Below are positions 11,705 to 21,719 of a DNA stretch of 64,000 bases, piece after piece; position 1 is the first letter of the stretch; each line of letters begins with the position of its first letter. The DNA is from Bursaphelenchus xylophilus (Eukaryota; Nematoda; Chromadorea; Rhabditida; Aphelenchoididae). The stretch lies in NCBI GenBank assembly GCA_904066235.2, contig CAJFCV020000001.1:10845291-10909290 (forward strand), given 5' to 3'. The notes under the pieces are model-generated. The model had not been told where the DNA came from. It made no database searches and saw nothing but the letters and a program-made list of their open reading frames with translations. The position numbers were made by a program, and so were the translations under genes.

Positions 11705-11898
11705 TAGTACTTCCTTTGAAAATCCGGCGTATCGGAGTCCCCAAAGCTTGATGATGCTAATATTTTTACGGGTTGCCTGATTCTTTGCGATCCACAAATC
11801 GCTCATTCGTATAGCACGTTGTTTTTGTGTCGGTTCTGTTCCTTCTGAAACTTGTTTTCCTGCAAATCTTGTCTCTGCTGCGAACTATGTACTATAAT

Positions 11899-12057
11899 AT
11901 ATTAGCCTGTCGGCAAAATAGTAGCACAATGTCGATGCGTGGATTGTGCTGCTGAAGTGAAACGCAATTTGATTTTGCAGCGACGCAATTGATTTTCTCG
12001 GCCGCGATGCGATTTGCGATGCGACATTGCGCTTATTATTTTTCCGACAGATTGATT
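11899..12057. mobile_element. MITE, CTGTCGG-ended family (copy 1)
   Basis: Inverted ends (AGCCTGTCGGCAAAATA at left, TTTTTCCGACAG at right) enclose a palindromic interior with GCGACGCAATT and GCGATGCGA. The same family occurs at 13427-13579. Confidence 0.6.
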
Positions 12058-13426
12058 GTACTGCTTCAACGTTCGGCCAACTCCCTATATAAGCTTGGTG
12101 AAAGCCCCAGGAAACTTCACTGAAATTCCGGCAAGATTTCGCCGACATTGCGGCTGATTTTTTCGGTCGAGAGAATTTGCTGTCATTGAGTGAATAGTTG
12201 AAAACTTGTAATGCGGAAAAAAACGAGCCCAATCGTTGGAAAAGTCATCATTTTGTTAGGTTGATGCATAATTATCCGGTGTTTTTATTGGCGTATTTTT
12301 TGTTAGTTAAAATTCACGTTTTCTTAACTTTTTTTATAAAAATAATCTTCTCTGTTTAGTTATTAAAATGACTGTCGAAAACCATACTCATATGATATTT
12401 TTGGAGGGTAGCGTTTTTTTTTTGAAGACTAAAGTATTGTTTTCTTTGGATCACACTTTCTGCTTGCCCTGTAACCCCAAAAATCATAGTTGTTACACTG
12501 GTAAAACAAATCCTTTCCATTGCCTATAACATGTTCTAAATGTTTCTTCATTGTCTTAAAAAATTTTTGGTTACTGTTGCAAACAGCACTTGCGAAGTTT
12601 CGTTCCGGAAGTGGATCGGCTTCATTTGCATCCCCAGTCATTTTCGTTTTCTACTGCGGCGCCAAGCATTAATTCCGCACAATTTGATTCGAACGGGTCA
12701 CCAAATGAACTTGTTTGTCTCATTTTGTCCGCATATCTGCTGCAGTTTCGGATTCTTGACACAAAAAAGGTCAAGCGAAAGGTTCAAGATAATATTACAT
12801 ACATCATTGAGAAAAAAACTTAGAGGTTCTAATTTTTTCAAAAATTTGGTATAGTAGCGTATTTTTAGGATCGGAAATTTGCCGCAGAGTTGAGTTTTGA
12901 CGGCTTCGACCTTCACAGAAAGTGATCCAAGTTCGACGCTCAGAATGTGATGAAGATTGTCAAAAACTTGGAATAATTCTTTTCAAGACATATGCGAGAC
13001 TTCTAGCTCGCGCTTTGCAGAAACGACAGAGGTTTTTAGGTCAAAAGTCGAAAGGAAACTGAATTTTTTCCTGCAAAATTTTACATCAAAAGTTTCATAT
13101 CTGTTTCTACCGTAGAGGGCAATTTTTCCACAAGAAAAATCATTTTTTCTACCCAAAGCTAGCAAAGATTCGGCAAGCAACTTTTTTTATCTCTTACCGC
13201 AATTCGCCTTTTGCGTACCCCCTTGGTCGCAAAGATTGTGACTTTCCGGGCAAGGCATGGGCTAAAATCTTCAGAAATTGGTATGCGGCCTATGGCCAAA
13301 GTACATGCAATTTTCGAAAAATCTGAGCGTCGCGCTTCACTTGTTAGATTGAGATTTGAAACTTGCCATTGATGGGAAATAAAAGATGACATATGACGAA
13401 TTGTGTTGCAAAATGTCATCATTCAT

Positions 13427-13579
13427 TATCAGTCTGTCAAAAAAAATAAGCGCAATGTCTGTCGCTACGCCGATTGCGTAGCTGAATTGAAAAGCAATTT
13501 GTTTTGTCGCGACGCAATTATTTTTCGGCGGCGAATTTCGTTGCGACAGCGTGATACTTATTTTCCCGACAGACTGATA
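13427..13579. mobile_element. MITE, CTGTCGG-ended family (copy 2)
   Basis: Perfect 12-bp terminal inverted repeat TATCAGTCTGTC/GACAGACTGATA. The interior has AATAAGCGCAATGTCTGTCGC at left and its counterpart at right. It is related to 11899-12057. Confidence 0.65.
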
Positions 13580-13936
13580 AAAAATTTTGCGCTTGGTGGA
13601 TCCAACATAAAGTGAATTTTTAAAGATAAAAGTATTTTTGAAATTTAATAAAATACGTCATCATACGGTTTTTTGGATTTTTTTTTCGAATTCGGCTATT
13701 TTCCTTAAACCCAAAATTAAGACCTCCTTAATAACGGTTAAGTCGTCTACAATCTATTTGCTGATAGACGCGTCCAGTGTGAACCCGCCATCGTATTCCT
13801 CCGTCTTCGCTTCAGTGGCAGCAGTTTATTTGGGGGCTTTCGGTCCGCTTTGGAATTGCGCCATCTCTTCCCGCGACGCCCGCAGGACACGAAACATTCT
13901 CTCAAGTTGCCGGCGGCACGCCCTCTCACTCATGCC

Positions 13937-13946
13937 GTATAAATAC
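13937..13946 (+). promoter_or_regulatory. TATA box of cationic-peptide gene copy 2
   Basis: GTATAAATAC lies 31-40 bp upstream of the ATG at 13977, identical in sequence and spacing to copy 1. Confidence 0.6.
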
Positions 13947-13976
13947 TGAGGTGGGCGTTGGTTCAGGCATCCAGTC

Positions 13977-14730
13977 ATGAAGTGGTTCCACATCATCTGC
14001 ATCTTGGTCCTTTTGGTCGGCCTGGTCGCCGCCTTCGAGCAGCCCGAAAACACCGACGCCCTCGAGGTCTCCAACACCGCTGTCGGAGCTGTAGGTTGAT
14101 TTAGGCTCTTGACGATTTGACTTGAGCAAAACTAAGAGGGTTTTAGCAGACTCAGGACCTTGCAGTGGCTATCGTACTTGATTTTTTGTCCGTAAACACG
14201 TTTTAAACTTTTCTGCAGCTCTTTAATAGTAAGTTAACAAACACTCAGTAATTTTAAAGCCTTCCGAACCTTATAGGCGACAAATCAATTCGATTTTGAC
14301 TCTAGAAATGTCAGTTATATTAACCATGATGACTAATTTTTCTCTTTAAAAAAAATCATCAAACCCAATATCCTGGCTGATCTTAATGGACGCTAGCAAA
14401 GAAAAAATGTCATAGAATAGCAACTTTCAAAGGCTTTTTACTATGAAATTGTACTAGCTTTCAATTATAACGTTAATTTTATGTTACCCATGAGGATTAG
14501 TCGAAAAATTTTTAAACTTCAGTTCTAAATTCAAACAGCACTGCAAGACTATTACTAATTGACTGTTTACTCTTTTATCTCTTCATTTTCAGGCCAACGC
14601 CGTCCATGAGCGTGTAGCCCGCGCCGCCGCCGCCCGCCGTCGCCGTGGTCGCCGCGGGCGTCGTGGACGACGAGGACGCAAGCAACGCCGTGGACGCAAA
14701 CACCGCAGAGGACGCAAGCACCGCGGTTAA
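13977..14730 (+). CDS. Secreted Arg/Gly-rich cationic peptide precursor, copy 2, 83 aa
   Basis: Exons 13977-14090 and 14593-14730. The first 38 residues match copy 1 except for one Asp/Asn change (EQPENTDALEV). The second exon has the same ANAVHERVARAAAA linker, but the cationic tail is 4 residues shorter and has a different order of RRG, RGRKQR and RGRKHR units. The copies therefore differ by gain or loss of whole short repeats while the frame is kept, which argues that both are translated and under constraint. A polyadenylation signal (AATAAA) lies about 95 bp past the stop. Function unknown; an antimicrobial or nucleic-acid-binding secreted peptide is the leading guess. Confidence 0.75.
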
Positions 14731-15616
14731 GCCCTCTTCCGAATCTCTGACTCTCGTCTGATCTGTATTTTATATCGATTATTCGGGGCCAAGTGCAATA
14801 ACTTCTTTAATGTACGTAGAAAAGAATAAATGATTATTAATTAAAATCGAATGACTCGCAAATAAAAAAAAGATGCTTTTTTGTCGGCGCTTTCGTCGAC
14901 GGTTTTCCTTGACTTCTCTGCTTTTTTCGGTGGGATTTATTTTCTCTGTGTTCAAAGATTTCGCAGAGAAAAAGGTGAAGGAATATCGACTGAAAAGAGT
15001 GTTTGGGAACATGGATTTCTTCTGTTTTGAATGCGGTTTTTAGTGTAAATGTTGGACATATTAGTGGGAAAAGGTTTTCTCATTTTATCGCAAGATTTTT
15101 TATATGATTCTAGATACCTAGATAGCTAACAATTTTTTTTGAGAGTTTGAACTAAAGTAAAGTATGATGATATCCTGTAAAAACCGTAGAGGATACATTT
15201 ACTGTGTTTCACATTCCCTTTTCAACGATTTTTTGTCAAAAACTTGAAAAAAATTTGTAAATGTTTTTTTTTCTGTTCAAGGCTAATATAATATTTAAAT
15301 TGGTGCAAAATACGTTAATTTAAGATCCGCCGGGGCTATGAGGGATTTCTAGTTAATTAACGGTTGAATCTGAGCAATAAAAACGACAAAATTAGTCTAT
15401 TTCTCCAATCTTTCTCTTAACAAGCCATTTTTAGTCATCATTTTGCAATTTATGACATTTCGAGCAAAAATTGGCCTAATTTTTAGTTATTTTTCTGATT
15501 GCAGGTTCTTAAAAAAGATGCTTGTTGACTGACATGTGATGTTGGATATTCTCCATATTCCCTTTCCGAGATTTTCAATATTCTCCATGACCACCTAGTA
15601 CAATATAATTTTTCAG
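14731..15616. other. Intergenic, no gene seen
   Basis: 3' flank of the peptide gene and 5' flank of the ALYREF gene. AT-rich. CTAGTACAATATAA (about 15595-15610) is one copy of a recurrent short motif. Confidence 0.5.
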
Positions 15617-16228
15617 ATGTCCGACAAAACTGAGCTCGCGTTGGGCGACATTATTAAGGCCAACAAAGAGAACCGCCAGAAACGAGGAGGTGCTCAGAAA
15701 AAAGAGGCCAAGAAGTTGCCAGTCCAAGGGGGTGTGGCCAAAAAGGAGAGACTCCCTTCAAGACCCTCGACTCACAACAACCGATCCAGATCGTCCTCAA
15801 GACCGGTCTCTAAAGATGAGTTGGAATTCCTGAGACTCGGCAACATCCCCAGCAATGTCTCCGAGCGCGAATTGGCCAGTCTTTTCCATCAATACAAGCA
15901 AGCGAGGACCTATCTTCATCACGACTCCAGAGGAAGATCGTTGGGGACTGGCGAGATCCGAGCCCCTCAAGGGACTGTAGATAGAATTCGGAGAGATTTC
16001 AGTGGGGTTTTGATTGACAAACGCCCTTTGGACATCAGAATGGTAACAAGTTCGAAGGAGAAGATCAGCGAGAGGATTACGGTAGCGAAAAAGAGTAAAA
16101 GTAAACCGAAGAAGAAGAAGAATGTGGCAAGAAAGGGTGGCAAAATTACAGCTGAGGAGTTGGACAAAGAATTGGAGCAGTACATGACTCAAAAGAAGGA
16201 GGAGAAAATCGAGGAGAGCAAAAATTAA
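15617..16228 (+). CDS. ALYREF: ALYREF / THO complex subunit 4, mRNA export adaptor, 203 aa
   Basis: Uninterrupted frame of 203 aa. The N-terminus MSDKTELALGDIIKANKENR is the conserved UAP56-binding motif of Aly/REF proteins. A basic Arg/Ser/Lys linker follows, then an RRM at about residues 68-146, with DSRGRSLGTGEI as RNP1-like strand and GVLIDKRPLDIRMVTS at the end, both characteristic of ALYREF. The tail is Lys-rich with a C-terminal DKELEQYM motif, matching the second UAP56-binding motif. The protein would load export factor NXF1 onto spliced mRNA in the nucleus. TTTTTCAG abuts the ATG, so the mRNA is either trans-spliced or has a 5' intron. AATAAA lies at about 16260. Confidence 0.92.
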   Translation: MSDKTELALGDIIKANKENRQKRGGAQKKEAKKLPVQGGVAKKERLPSRPSTHNNRSRSSSRPVSKDELEFLRLGNIPSNVSERELASLFHQYKQARTYLHHDSRGRSLGTGEIRAPQGTVDRIRRDFSGVLIDKRPLDIRMVTSSKEKISERITVAKKSKSKPKKKKNVARKGGKITAEELDKELEQYMTQKKEEKIEESKN

Positions 16229-16482
16229 TTTTTTGATGACTAAAATATCTTAGATGCCAATAAATTTTATTCTATGCAATTTTGAACCAAGAATTTTATT
16301 GAAAAGACCTAAACCGACTTAAATTTAATTATGCCATCAAAAAAATCAATATTTTGAAAAAATATAGGAAAAATTATATTATCCATGATAGCTGATGCCA
16401 AAAATTGATCATAATCTACTTTTTTGCACCTACATTAATGTCAGACTATTATTATCAGCGCTTTCGCATCAAAACAAACATC

Positions 16483-16782
16483 TTAAGATCGTAATCTGGG
16501 CGTCTCGTGACGTTCCGTAACCCAGAATCCTTTCAAAAATCTGCTGCCCAGATCTTGCCAATTCGCGTTCTGGAAGAGTCGCAAGTCCGATTTATCAACG
16601 GGATCTAGCCAAACCAGCCGCTTAAATTTTCTTTCTTGCGCCTGAAAAACATGTTTCTTTTCCGGGCGTTTTTTCACGCAATATCGCCAAGTCTCGTGAA
16701 CTGGCGGGTGTATATGCCGGGTTTCGAACACAAAGATCATATCAAACACATTCGGATTTGATATCTTAAATGTTGATGACAT
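16483..16782 (-). CDS. Hypothetical protein, 99 aa
   Basis: Single open frame on the minus strand, from ATG at 16782 to a stop at 16483. Composition is protein-like (MSSTFKISNPNVFDMIFVF, then many charged and aromatic residues, with WLDPVDKSDLRLFQNANW). There is no leader, transmembrane segment or motif I recognise. No neighbouring exon was found that extends it, and no homolog comes to mind. It may be an exon of a lineage-specific gene, or chance. Confidence 0.35.
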   Translation of the reverse strand: MSSTFKISNPNVFDMIFVFETRHIHPPVHETWRYCVKKRPEKKHVFQAQERKFKRLVWLDPVDKSDLRLFQNANWQDLGSRFLKGFWVTERHETPRLRS

Positions 16783-17465
16783 TTTTCAAACAGCAAGTTT
16801 GCCAAAAAAAAGTCGAACTTTGAAAAAATGATGAGAATTTGATGTCAAGTGTAATATCTCGATTTGAATGAAACTTTGGGAAAATGAAGGAAACTATGTG
16901 TTATGACATCCTGAAGATTTTTAGATCGCGTCATGCAGAAACAGCGGATGTATTTGCTCTTTAACCACAAAAAATTGAGTTTTCACAAATTTTCTGTCTT
17001 TTCATGTCTTTAACCTTGATTTTCAGTCATTAAATTTAACAATTTTTTTAATTTGTGACATTAATTTATATTACACTTGCCCTACCTCATTTATCATATA
17101 AACCGATGAGCAGCGAACAATCGGCTAACCAATCATTTATCCCGAGGCGATCAAAAAAAGTTATCGACGAGTTTCTGATTGTTTTCATGTCACATTTTCG
17201 CCACTGATCAGTCATTTTTTGCTTTTGGAGTCATCTGCCGTTCCGATTCCGGATTTGGTGCCGAAAAAATGTTAAAAGTCTTTGAATCCTCGCACTTTTT
17301 AAGACCGTTGAAGAACGTTCAACAACAAGCCGGTTGAAGGAACGTAAACAAATAAAAAAAAGATGTATGAGTCTCCAAAAAATACGGAAACGCTTTATTT
17401 TGGACAACTAAACGGAAACAATGGTCAAAAATAACTATTGAGAATGTGTGTTTGAGGTCAAATCG
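16783..17465. other. Intergenic, no gene seen
   Basis: Two copies of the recurrent motif GATGTCAAGTGTAATAT lie here in opposite orientation (16841-16858 and 17057-17081). No coding frame. Confidence 0.5.
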
Positions 17466-18228
17466 TCACTCCAGATCGTCCGCATCAACAATTGCCCCTC
17501 TCTCTTCGCTTTCGGCACGGATTCCACCACGCTGAGCGATAACGGCGGCTTGAACTCGCTGAAAACATTAAATTGGGTAATGTCTAGTGCAATATCAAAA
17601 ATTTCAATAGAAACTCCTATCGTTTCTGCCGTCAAACTATCAAAAAAAAGAGCCACCAGCCCATAGGTAATCAATTTTAACACATATTGGCCATCTAAAC
17701 ATCCAAAATAACAAAAAAAAGAGTAAACTTACAGCTTGAGCATGTGGAAGTTCGGCAACAATTCTGTCAAAGTGCTCGGCCATCGTCTGTCTGAATATGT
17801 TGATAAGATGGTCGGGTTGACCACAAAGCACGACCGCATTACACAAATGCTTGATTCCTTCGTCTTCTAGACCTTGAGCAATCAATTCTTCTCCGATTTG
17901 GATCTCTTGAAGGAAGAAGTTTTGAACGGCAGCGGCATCACCCATATTTGGCAAGTTGAAGGGTTCATCGCGTTGTCTGGAAGCTGCGGCCTTTCTTTCT
18001 GCAAAAGAGCGCATTTAGCATCATTATTACACCTGATATTGTTTTAGACAATTTATTTTTATTCCCTAAAAATTCAAAACTGAAAACAAAGAGCTTACTC
18101 TGTCGAATGCTGTCTTTGTAGTCAGGAGCATGTGTACGACGATAATCAAAATATAAAGCGTACCCAACGAAGGCAGTAGCTCCAATTCCAGCTCCCCAAA
18201 GCAACAGATCTCGAGAACTCGTGGCCAT
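17466..18228 (-). CDS. TOMM20: Mitochondrial import receptor subunit TOM20, 162 aa
   Basis: Exons on the minus strand: 18228-18099, 17998-17733 and 17558-17466. The N-terminus has one membrane anchor (LLLWGAGIGATAFVGYALYF) followed by FDYRRTHAPDYKDSIRQKRK, the basic linker typical of TOM20. The receptor domain follows, with FFLQEIQIGEELIAQG, the TPR-like EGIKHLCNAVVLCGQP and LINIFRQTM, which are strongly conserved. The C-terminus ends in acidic DADDLE, like the DDVE end of animal TOM20. It sits in the outer mitochondrial membrane and binds presequences of imported proteins. It is divergent from the coiled-coil gene, with starts about 390 bp apart. Confidence 0.93.
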
Positions 18229-18615
18229 TCTGATCTAAAAAAATAAATCCAATAAAAAACCCGGCAGAATCACGCATTATATGCGCGAATATGATGAACA
18301 TCGACCAAAAAAAGTAAAAAACTAAAATAGGAAATAAAACTTCGTCAATAACCTGAAAGGAGACGTTTTATACGATGAAAGTTGTAAACCCTAGGACGCA
18401 GCCTGCCGTAAGTATATTTTACGTGTTTTGCCGCCAAGTCGCTGTAACCGCTGTTGCGTGTAATACATCTACAAGCTGCATAAAGTAACGGTAATTACTT
18501 TCTTATAGTCAAAACGGACTCCTTTGGCCTTGGAATTATAATATTGCTGAACTTGATATTGTACAACGTTTTACTTTCGTTCTTTGCTGTTCCAAAGAAG
18601 AAGAAGGCAATCAAG

Positions 18616-19323
18616 ATGGAAACAAGTGCAAGCATGACCAACAGCATTGATGGAATACCAACAGAGACCTTTGTAAGTTTTAATTTATTGGATTTGGTTT
18701 ACTTTTTAGGACGACAACATATTGGACTCCATGAAAAAGCCGCCAAGACCTGCAGATGCTGTTGTTCAATGCGCCATCTCGGCCTATTATCTGCAGAAGA
18801 TCCCTGAGTTCATAGAAGCGTATCTAGAGGAAGATCAACGTACGTTTTCGCCATTCTCTTTAGACTTTTAGGAAGGACAAAGGGCCTAGTGCAATATTGC
18901 CAATTTTAGAGTCTGCATCGCCAACAGAGCTGAAAGAGAAACTCAATGAGCTGATCGTTGCCGTTGGGAAGGAAAATTTGATCAGTGAACAACTTAAGAA
19001 GGAGCTCAAGGCTATTGTAACGGAAAAGGAAGATTTATTGAGCCGTTTCAAGAACGACAAGAAGAAAGTGTCTGAATTCTATGATCATATCAACTCCAAA
19101 TTTGTCGCTAACCAATTTGAGTTAAAGAAAACAGAAGCGTAAGTAAAAGTGTAGTGTTTTGAAGGAATATTCCAATGTTTGGATTATAAAACCATCAAGT
19201 TTCAGGCAGCTGAATGTTGAACTCGAGCATGAAAAAATGAAGAATGAGAACCTCAAAAAGCGAAAAGAATACCTTCAAGAAAAGCTGGCGGCCTTACAGA
19301 AACAAAAAGCGGTTTACAATTAA
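18616..19323 (+). CDS. Coiled-coil protein, 177 aa, unknown family
   Basis: Exons 18616-18672, 18710-18839, 18910-19138 and 19206-19323. The start was chosen at METSASMTN because the open frame upstream has no other ATG. Residues 20-65 look helical (AVVQCAISAYYLQKIPEFIEAYLEED). From about residue 66 to the end is a long, highly charged heptad-like coiled coil (LKEKLNELIVAVGKENL, LNVELEHEKMKNENLKKRKE). The size and architecture would fit a small structural subunit, for example of a kinetochore, centrosome or motor adaptor, but I cannot assign it. AATAAA lies about 35 bp past the stop. Confidence 0.75.
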
Positions 19324-19474
19324 CAAAGTTATTAACGTATGTATACAATCTTGTGAATAAATTATTGAACAACACTTTGAACGACGATGTTTTCTGCTAT
19401 TAAAGTTTGCGTCTTCGTATTTCAACTATTCCCGTTATTTTTGCGCACTTTTCGCACTTTCTGTTTATCATGAT

Positions 19475-19996
19475 CAGGGGTGGTCAGCAGACCCTATTTT
19501 TCCGATTTTCGGCCCGCGGCCCGGCCCGTCTAATCACCGGCCCGGCCCGGCCCGTCTAGTCTTTTTCCAGGCCCGGCCCGGCCCGGCCCGTGACGGGCCT
19601 GGCCCGGCCCGGCCCGTCCAGGCCCGTCTATAGAGGGTTCTGCGAACTGCGCCCAGGCTCGGGATCTAAACTGAGGCAAAAAAGGCGTTGATCTAGCTAG
19701 TAAAGGATCAATGTGATAGTTTTGTGGTTCTATAATGGAACTATAGACTTGTAAACGTGTTAGAACTTGAGAAACAGCAACTATAACAACATCAATTAAT
19801 TTTCCCGGCGCGAAAACAATGAATGCCAACGGTTTGGCATTGTATTTTAGACGGGCCGGGCCGGGCCGGAAAAAACCCCAGGCCCGCGGCCCGGCCCGGC
19901 CCGGCCCGTGACGGGCCCGGCCCGTTTGTCAATTTCCATTTTTGAGGCCGGCCGGCCCGTTTGGGCCGGGCCGGCCCGGCCCGCCGACCACCCCTG
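19475..19996. mobile_element. hAT-type MITE with GGCCC pentamer arrays
   Basis: Terminal inverted repeat CAGGGGTGGTC...GACCACCCCTG, flanked by an exact 8-bp duplication ATCATGAT (19467-19474 and 19997-20004). Both are hAT hallmarks. Each arm, of about 130-150 bp, is built of repeated GGCCC/GGGCC units (CGGCCCGGCC), far more GC-rich than the surroundings. The central 200 bp are ordinary AT-rich DNA. No transposase. Confidence 0.85.
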
Positions 19997-20189
19997 ATCA
20001 TGATCAAGTTTAGGGCAAGAGTTGACCCAAAAATGCAACACTTGGCTCGTTGTTTGTTTCGCAAAAGTCCAAGGAACTATAAGTACGCGTATTTGATGGT
20101 TCTTCGGTCCGGTTAGTTGTATAAATTGTTGTTTTGTTGCCCTCTGACTTCATTCGTCACATTTTTCCCCATCCGATATTATACTTGCC

Positions 20190-21449
20190 ATGGCCGAGTG
20201 GAAGGAAGTTAGCGCCAACCGCTCCTTCAAAGGAACCCAATATACCTACTCGTTCAAAAGGTTAGAGAGGGTGTTTTAAAAGTTTTGCTTGTTACTTCTT
20301 AGAAGCTGAAGTCGTATTTTTCAGTAGCGAGCTGAAAACTGTAACCCCGATCGGAGTTTATGTTCCCGATGTGGAATCCGGCGAGAAATTGCCCGTTCTC
20401 TTCTGGTTATCAGGTCAGTAATGGATTTGGCGCGTTTTCCGTTTGTTTTTGGCGGGAATCATGTGATTTCTGTTTTTTTAGTATCAGTTATATTCACCAT
20501 GGATAAGATAGATTAATATTCTTGTATTTGGTACCTATACTTGGCCGAGGTTATTTCTTTTTCTTCCAGGTCTCACATGCACCGAAAAGAACTTTGTGGA
20601 GAAAGCGGGAGCCCAGAGATTGGCCTCCAAACATCGAGTGATTGTTGTGAACCCGGATACTTCTCCCAGAGGTTTAAACATCGAAGGAGACAAGGATAGT
20701 TACGACTTTGGAGAAGGAGCTGGATTCTATCTGGATGCGACGGAACAGAAATGGGCTCAGAACTACCGGATGTACAGCTATATCGTCAAGGAGTTGGTCC
20801 CGCTGATTTCAGAGAAGTTCCCGGTAGATGAAAAGAAACGTTCTATCTTTGGACACAGCATGGGAGGACATGGTATGGTCTTATAGTTTGATTTTCTGTT
20901 GATTTAGGTAATTCCTAGCCGAAAAGGAGGATTATTTTTTGAGGATCTGGTGTCAAGAGTAATATCAAAAAAGGCCAAAAATTCCTACCTTTTGATCTGA
21001 AATTCTATAAGCGGTATCTCAAAGACATAATATCGGCTTGACACTCCTTTCTATATGTAATTGCAGGTGCTATTACCATTGGCTTGAAGAATCCGGACCT
21101 TTTTACCTCGATATCTGGATTTGCTCCAATCTGCAATCCGACTGCCTGCCCTTGGGGCCAAAAAGCCTTCAAAGGATACCTTGGCGATGATAGCTCCAAA
21201 TACACCCAATATGACTCTACAGAACTGGCAAGGACGTATAATGGGCCACCAAAATCAATCCTCATCGATCAAGGAACGGCCGACAACTTTTACAAACAAG
21301 GCCAACTCTTGCCAGAGAATCTGACAGCCGTCAGCAACGACAAATTGACCATTGATTTCAAGAAGAGAGAGGGATACGACCATTCCTACTTTTACATCGC
21401 TTCGTTCATCGAGGAGCACTTTGAATTCCACAAGTCCAAGTGGAATTAG
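20190..21449 (+). CDS. ESD: S-formylglutathione hydrolase (esterase D), 281 aa
   Basis: Exons 20190-20260, 20325-20413, 20570-20872 and 21067-21449, giving 281 aa, the normal length. It hydrolyses S-formylglutathione to glutathione and formate, the last step of glutathione-dependent formaldehyde detoxification in the cytosol. Family signatures include [13 protein letters not shown] (oxyanion region), GHSMGGHG with nucleophile Ser150, SGFAPICNP...CPWGQKAF, the aspartate in DQGTADNFY and the histidine in YDHSYFYI. These complete the Ser-Asp-His triad. The TFIIS gene follows on the same strand about 270 bp downstream. Confidence 0.95.
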
Positions 21450-21719
21450 AATCCCGGCTAAATGTTCCAATATTTGCGAATAAATTTATTTTAAATAGAA
21501 ACTAAATAAAAGAATATATCGAATAAAGTATTTTCAACCCTCGGCAAAGGCAGATTTGTTAATGAAAAGGTCAGTTTTCCAAGTCGAATATATCTGTTTG
21601 CATGGGTTGCATGATCTTATTCACCTTGGAGGTCGTAGTGTTTTGTGTGTGGCGTGTGTTGGTTATAGAGGACGTCAATGCTCTTTTTTTGTTGTGATAA
21701 CGTTTATTTGCAGATAGCG

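Larger units (their letters stand above)
11705..13976. other. Repeat-rich spacer, no gene called
   Basis: It contains the MITEs listed separately, the inverted copy of 10095-10230 at 12256-12400, and sequence at about 12940-13420 that partly resembles 24640-24860 (shared words CGCTTTGC, CTAGCTCGCG/GCGCGAGCTGG, CTGAGCGTCGC). That is probably an old dispersed repeat. None of the frames looks like a gene. Confidence 0.45.
8422..14730. repeat. 6.3 kb inverted duplication carrying two cationic-peptide genes
   Basis: The gene at 8422-9185 (minus) and the gene at 13977-14730 (plus) correspond in exon 1, intron, exon 2 and TATA position. Further inward, 10095-10230 and 12256-12400 are also inverted copies of each other. 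The region between is diverged and loaded with repeats (10232-11704, 11899-12057, 13427-13579). It is therefore a partly eroded palindromic duplication with its centre near 11.2-11.6 kb. Confidence 0.75.

Noticed and set aside
19530..20064. Pro/Gly/Arg-rich minus-strand frames in the GGCCC element
   Set aside because: They are produced by translation of a GGCCC pentamer array within a hAT MITE; not genes.
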